64,000 nt of DNA, from NCBI GenBank assembly GCA_024235835.1, contig JACKLQ010000001.1, positions 248,001-312,000 of the forward strand, given 5' to 3'. Within the stretch, counting starts at the first letter, position 1; every line of letters starts with the position of its first letter. Both the position numbers and the translations under genes were made by a program. The notes beneath the pieces are model-generated. The model saw only the letters and a list, made by a program, of their open reading frames with translations, made no database searches and was not told the DNA's origin. This document shows positions 61,301 to 64,000 of this stretch, one piece after another. Source of the DNA: Thiobacillus sp. Lineage in GTDB: Bacteria; Pseudomonadota; Gammaproteobacteria; Burkholderiales; Thiobacillaceae.

Positions 61301-61732
61301 GAGGAGTGGTCCGGTCGGGTGCATCCCGGTGACCTGGACCGCTGCATGGCGGCACTGGAACGGCATTTCCGGGGCGAGACGCCCACCTACGTCTGCGAGC
61401 ATCGGCTGCGCTGCAAGGACGGTTCCTACAAATGGATCCTGGACCAGGGCCGGGTGGTGACCCGGGACGTCCTCGGCCAACCTACCCGGGTGATCGGCAC
61501 CCACACCGACATCAGCCCCGTCAAGGCGGCCGAAGATGCCCTGCGCAGCCAGTCCGAGGAACTGGCGCAGCGCAACGCGGAACTGGAACGCTTCAACCGG
61601 GCCACCGTGGGCCGTGAACTGGACATGATCGGGCTGAAGAAACAGGTGAACGCCTTGTCCGTTGCTCTGGGCAGGCCTGCTCCCTTCGACCTGGGCTTCC
61701 TGGGCAAAGCCGACGCGGAGGATAAATCATGA
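58394..61732 (+). CDS. Five-PAS membrane receptor without output domain
   Basis: A 1112-residue inner-membrane protein. Two or three N-terminal TM helices flank a short loop; a periplasmic region (about 120-370) of Cache-like appearance and another TM helix (about 383-402) follow. Five PAS modules then run from about residue 425 to 1050, each ending in the GxxRDITE/DIS-type strand. The tail ends with RFNRATVGRELDMIGLKKQV, a linker that in related proteins leads to a histidine kinase. Here a stop follows at once, so no kinase, GGDEF or EAL is present. GTG start. Confidence 0.85.
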   Translation: MNRVPSSPPLRRRSPGVPYPPLVPALIYAVLAAIWILASDQVVLWLFRDPFHVALANTLKGWLFVAVTALVFYLLLRRRDWLAEESTQMPASARTYSWPLLAIVVVILGVTAAGIINTLAHQRQQEEARLHAIADLKASQISDWLKERLGDAKFVQSSHFFSEQYESWQGQGNEAARERLTSRLEQLRNYRGFSAVSLLDPAGRRLWATQQAPARPAPALSHAAEQGWDGQIQRVGPYVDLDGHRRLDFLVPLPVSEGPPPMAVLHVDPEAWLYPMLQAWPALSASGETLLFRQDGGRAQYLNDLRYRPGSAATLRLPLGNPDLLASQVLSGRVEEKATLEGVDYRGVPVLGMARAIPGTDWYLVAKVNRDEIHAGALRDAVWMGLTGALALFIILASLAMLRQRQRLAAAEQARQAQVERTRALKLLEAFAGSSDDAIFAKDLEGRYILFNRAAGLFVGKPADAVLGLDDRALFPPAQAERHMALDRQAIQENRIQTVEEVLDTPQGTRIFLATKGPLRDEHDRIIGTFGISRDITESRQAEDRLADQMRRFHLLLDSSRDGIVIIDQDHRVVEANHRFAEMLGYGPEELPGLHTWDFDALMSEAEVQSGFADLSHTRQVFETRHRRKDGGEYDVEISASGAVWGGRKLVLCICRDITERKRIEAAIHESEARFRALVEQSLAGIYIIQDGHFRYVNPGFAAIFGYHSPEAIVGMPTDKLVAAEDRQRVAENVRRRVEGELSDIHYVFKGLRRDGGTIDVEVHGRAFDYEGQPAVIGLILDISARKAAEDALRESELRFHDIVNASADWVWEVDAQGRYTYVSESVRDLLGHTAEEIMGKTPFDLMPPTEAERVRAEFAAVAARKAPFRDLENINLHQDGSLRYVLTNGMPILDEAGNLLGYRGLDRDVTERKLAEIALKESEARWIMAIDSAGHGVWDWSKATDKVFFSPSWKSMLGYTEDEVGDSLEEWSGRVHPGDLDRCMAALERHFRGETPTYVCEHRLRCKDGSYKWILDQGRVVTRDVLGQPTRVIGTHTDISPVKAAEDALRSQSEELAQRNAELERFNRATVGRELDMIGLKKQVNALSVALGRPAPFDLGFLGKADAEDKS

Positions 61733-62589
61733 ACCGGCGCGCCGCCTTCCTTGGCCTGGGCCTGGTGGCCGTGCTGGCGGTGGCTCTGCTGTGGCCCTAC
61801 GCCGGCGACGATTCCCTGGGCCGCCCGCGGCGGGAAGGGGTCATCCGTGTCGGCTACGCGGTGGAACCGCCCTATGCCTTCCTAGCCGCCGATGGCGAGG
61901 TGACCGGGGAATCCCCGCAGGTGGCGGCCCGAATCGCCGGCATGCTTGGCATCGCCCGGGTGGCATGGCGCCAGGTTGAATTCGGGGATTTGCTGGCGGA
62001 ACTGGAGGCAGGCCGCATCGACCTCATCGCCGCCGGCATGTTCGTCACGCCGGAGCGGATGCGGCGGGCGAGCTTCTCCCTGCCGTCCCTGCACGTGGCG
62101 CCGGGCCTGCTGGTGGCCCGGGGTAACCCCCGGCACCTGGCGGACTATGCCAGCGCATCGGCACGGCCGGACGTGAAGTTCGCCGTCCTGGCGGGGGCTG
62201 TGGAAGAGGACCTGCTAAGGCGTGTCGGGGTGGGGGAAGATCGCCTGGTTCGGGTGCCCGATGCCCTCACGGGCCGCCAGGCCGTGGCGTCGGGCCTGGC
62301 GGATGCCCTGGTGCTGTCCGTGCCCACGCTGCGCTGGATGGTGGGCCGGGAGACGCCAGGGGCCACGGAGTTGATCCAGGCGAAAGGGCCGAACCAGGAT
62401 GCCCTGGCGCGGGCCTATGGCCAGGTGGCCTTTGCCTTCAGGCTTGAAGACCGGGCGCTGGGAGCGGCCTGGAACCGGGCCCTGGGCACCTACCTGGGCA
62501 GTCCGGAACACTTGCGTCTGCTGGACAGCCTGGGCTTTTCCCCCGCTGAACTGCCCCGGCCGCCTCGTGCTGGAGGAGCATTGCCATGA
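61729..62589 (+). CDS. Periplasmic solute-binding protein (SBP_bac_3 type)
   Basis: A 286-residue protein with an uncleaved or signal-type N-terminal helix (about 6-22) and a family-3 periplasmic binding fold. GVIRVGYAVEPPYAFLAADG is the typical first strand and ligand loop, and later FGDLLAELEAGRIDLIAAGM fits. No permease gene is near; it overlaps PAS genes on both sides (ATGA junctions), so it probably acts as a sensory binding protein. Confidence 0.88.
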   Translation: MNRRAAFLGLGLVAVLAVALLWPYAGDDSLGRPRREGVIRVGYAVEPPYAFLAADGEVTGESPQVAARIAGMLGIARVAWRQVEFGDLLAELEAGRIDLIAAGMFVTPERMRRASFSLPSLHVAPGLLVARGNPRHLADYASASARPDVKFAVLAGAVEEDLLRRVGVGEDRLVRVPDALTGRQAVASGLADALVLSVPTLRWMVGRETPGATELIQAKGPNQDALARAYGQVAFAFRLEDRALGAAWNRALGTYLGSPEHLRLLDSLGFSPAELPRPPRAGGALP

Positions 62590-64000
62590 GCCTGGCAGGC
62601 ACCCAAACCAAGGTCCTGGAGCGCGTCTTCGGCACGGCCATCCTGCTGGCGGCCTGCATCGTCGTTCTGTTGGGCTGGCTGCATCTGGAACAGCGGCAGA
62701 TCCAGCAGGCCGCGGTCCAGCTCATGTCGGATGTCCGTACCGCCCGGGTGGACCTGGCCAAGGGTTTCCTGCATGCCACCCTGGCCAAGGGGGTGGAGTT
62801 GCCCCATCGGCGGAACGAGGGGCTGGCATTGCTGCGCCAGGCCATCGCCTCCCTGGAGTTGTCTTTGAAGCAGGCGGACGGCGAAGGCGTGCCGGAATTC
62901 CGCCGCTTCCATGCCCGTGTGGACACCTTTTGGCGGCGCATGGATGCCTGGATGGAGGACACCGCGGGCCAGCCCTCCCATCTGGTGGCGTTGCGCATCG
63001 CCTACAGCGAACTGGAGCGGGAGGCCGAGCGGGTGGATGCCGCCTTCCAGAGGGCACTGGAGGATACGGTGCGCCGCGCCGACCGCGACTTCCAAGTCGC
63101 CCTGGCCGCCTCGGGGCTGGTCATGGCCGTGGCGTTTGCCCTTGTATTGCTGAACCTGCGTGTCCACCGGCGGGATTTGATCGCACAACAGCTGGCAAGG
63201 GAGTCGCTGCGAAGTGCGGAGACCCGTTTCGAGGCCACCTTCGAGCAGGCGGCGGTGGGCATCGCCCACGTGGCGCCGGACGGCCGCTGGCTGCGGGTGA
63301 ACCGCAAGCTGTGCCACATCGTCGGCTATGCCCGGGAGGAACTGCTGGCCGGGTCCTTCCAGGACATCTCCCACCCCGGGGACCTGGAGACGGACCAGGC
63401 GCTGGCGAGGCGCGTGCTGGCGGGAGAACTCGACACCTACACCCTGGAGAAGCGCTACCTGCGCAAGGATGGTGGCCAGGTGTGGATCAACCTGACGGTA
63501 TCCCTGGTGCGCAAGGCGGACGGGACGCCGGACTATTTTATCTCGGTGGCGGAAGACATTTCTGCCCGCAAGGAAGCAGAGGCGGTTCTGCGTGAGCGCG
63601 AGGCGCTTTTCCGCTCAGTGTTCGACCAGCAGTTCCAGTTCATGGCCATCCTCGACCCTGAGGGCCGGGTACTTCACATCAATGAACTGGTCTACCGATA
63701 CCAAAACTACCGGCCCGAGGATTTCATCGGCAAGCTGTTCTGGGAGACCCCCGCCTGGATCGATCTCCCCGAATGGCAGCACATCTGGCCACAACGCCTT
63801 GCCCTGGCCGCCACCATGGATGGTCCCGTGATCACCGAAGATATCTATCGGGTTCGGGATGGCCAGGTGCGAATGGCTGACGCGGCCACTACCGCAGTGC
63901 GAGGAATTGATGGACAGGTCCAGTGGTTCATCATTCAGGCCACGGACACCACCCAGCGCAAGCAGGCGGAGTCTGCCCTGCGGGAAAGCGAGGCACGCCT
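62586..64000 (+). CDS. Membrane PAS sensor protein, truncated by window end
   Basis: The first 471 residues of a protein that continues beyond the window. Two TM helices (about 15-33 and 172-192) flank a helical periplasmic region. At least two PAS domains follow (about 210-335 and 340-460), with coiled linkers ending in GESARL-like repeats (ALRESEARL) at the window edge. A histidine kinase, GGDEF or further PAS domains may follow. Start overlaps the preceding stop (ATGA). Confidence 0.85.
   Translation, partial: MSLAGTQTKVLERVFGTAILLAACIVVLLGWLHLEQRQIQQAAVQLMSDVRTARVDLAKGFLHATLAKGVELPHRRNEGLALLRQAIASLELSLKQADGEGVPEFRRFHARVDTFWRRMDAWMEDTAGQPSHLVALRIAYSELEREAERVDAAFQRALEDTVRRADRDFQVALAASGLVMAVAFALVLLNLRVHRRDLIAQQLARESLRSAETRFEATFEQAAVGIAHVAPDGRWLRVNRKLCHIVGYAREELLAGSFQDISHPGDLETDQALARRVLAGELDTYTLEKRYLRKDGGQVWINLTVSLVRKADGTPDYFISVAEDISARKEAEAVLREREALFRSVFDQQFQFMAILDPEGRVLHINELVYRYQNYRPEDFIGKLFWETPAWIDLPEWQHIWPQRLALAATMDGPVITEDIYRVRDGQVRMADAATTAVRGIDGQVQWFIIQATDTTQRKQAESALRESEAR

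Overview
The window is a high-GC chromosomal segment of a betaproteobacterium, probably a Nitrosomonadales, Hydrogenophilales or Rhodocyclales relative. The evidence is gene order and protein style: pheA-hisC-tyrA-aroA-cmk-rpsA-ihfB-lapA-lapB-pyrF, the yceD-rpmF-plsX-fabHDG-acpP-fabF-pabC-mltG-tmk-holB-pilZ-tatD lipid/cell-division cluster, a two-subunit pyruvate carboxylase and many PAS/GGDEF/HD-GYP signalling proteins. The species cannot be named from sequence alone. No rRNA, tRNA, CRISPR array, transposase or phage gene was seen.

Layout: 1-1.7 kb holds the end of a TPR-type response regulator, its small histidine kinase and a low-molecular-weight phosphatase. 1.76-2.7 kb is a DUF1152 gene of atypical composition, closed by a bidirectional terminator facing rne. 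RNase E and rluC diverge from a 400-bp leader region. rluC then converges on serS across a 240-bp gap filled by a hairpin and a 130-bp inverted-repeat element. 8.5-14.9 kb (minus strand) holds a tripartite hybrid kinase and an iron operon, in which a phosphotransferase/P-loop fusion gene is translationally coupled to feoA and feoB behind a promoter with a weak Fur-like box. 15-19.5 kb holds exported and envelope genes (NlpC/P60, an AarF/UbiB-like kinase, a periplasmic carbonic anhydrase).

19.6-29.1 kb is the serine/aromatic amino-acid pathway running into cmk, rpsA and ihfB. 29.3-33.6 kb is lapA-lapB-pyrF-ugd-cysM. On the minus strand, 33.6-38.3 kb carries an RsmI-like methylase, maf/yceF and pycA-pycB; the pyc genes split the usual yceF/yceD neighbourhood. 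38.4-49.4 kb is the fatty-acid synthesis block followed by pabC, mltG, tmk, holB, pilZ and tatD. recJ converges on tatD with a shared CTAG stop. 51.2-55.8 kb carries an NMT1-GGDEF diguanylate cyclase, a LonB-like AAA+ protease and a small acidic protein. 56.3 kb to the end is a signalling operon of separable modules: an HD-GYP response regulator, a receiver plus anti-sigma-type ATPase, a five-PAS membrane receptor with no output domain, a periplasmic solute-binding protein and a membrane PAS protein cut by the window edge.

The most unusual signal is non-coding. Three intergenic gaps, upstream of cysM, maf and tatD, and probably a fourth upstream of acpP, carry short arrays with a strict 7-nt period. 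The arms are in opposite orientation and the sequence differs at each place, but the architecture is the same. The arrays run up to, or close to, the start codon of genes that lack a Shine-Dalgarno (in acpP the last heptamer itself makes the Shine-Dalgarno). They resemble the heptameric short tandem repeats known from filamentous cyanobacteria.
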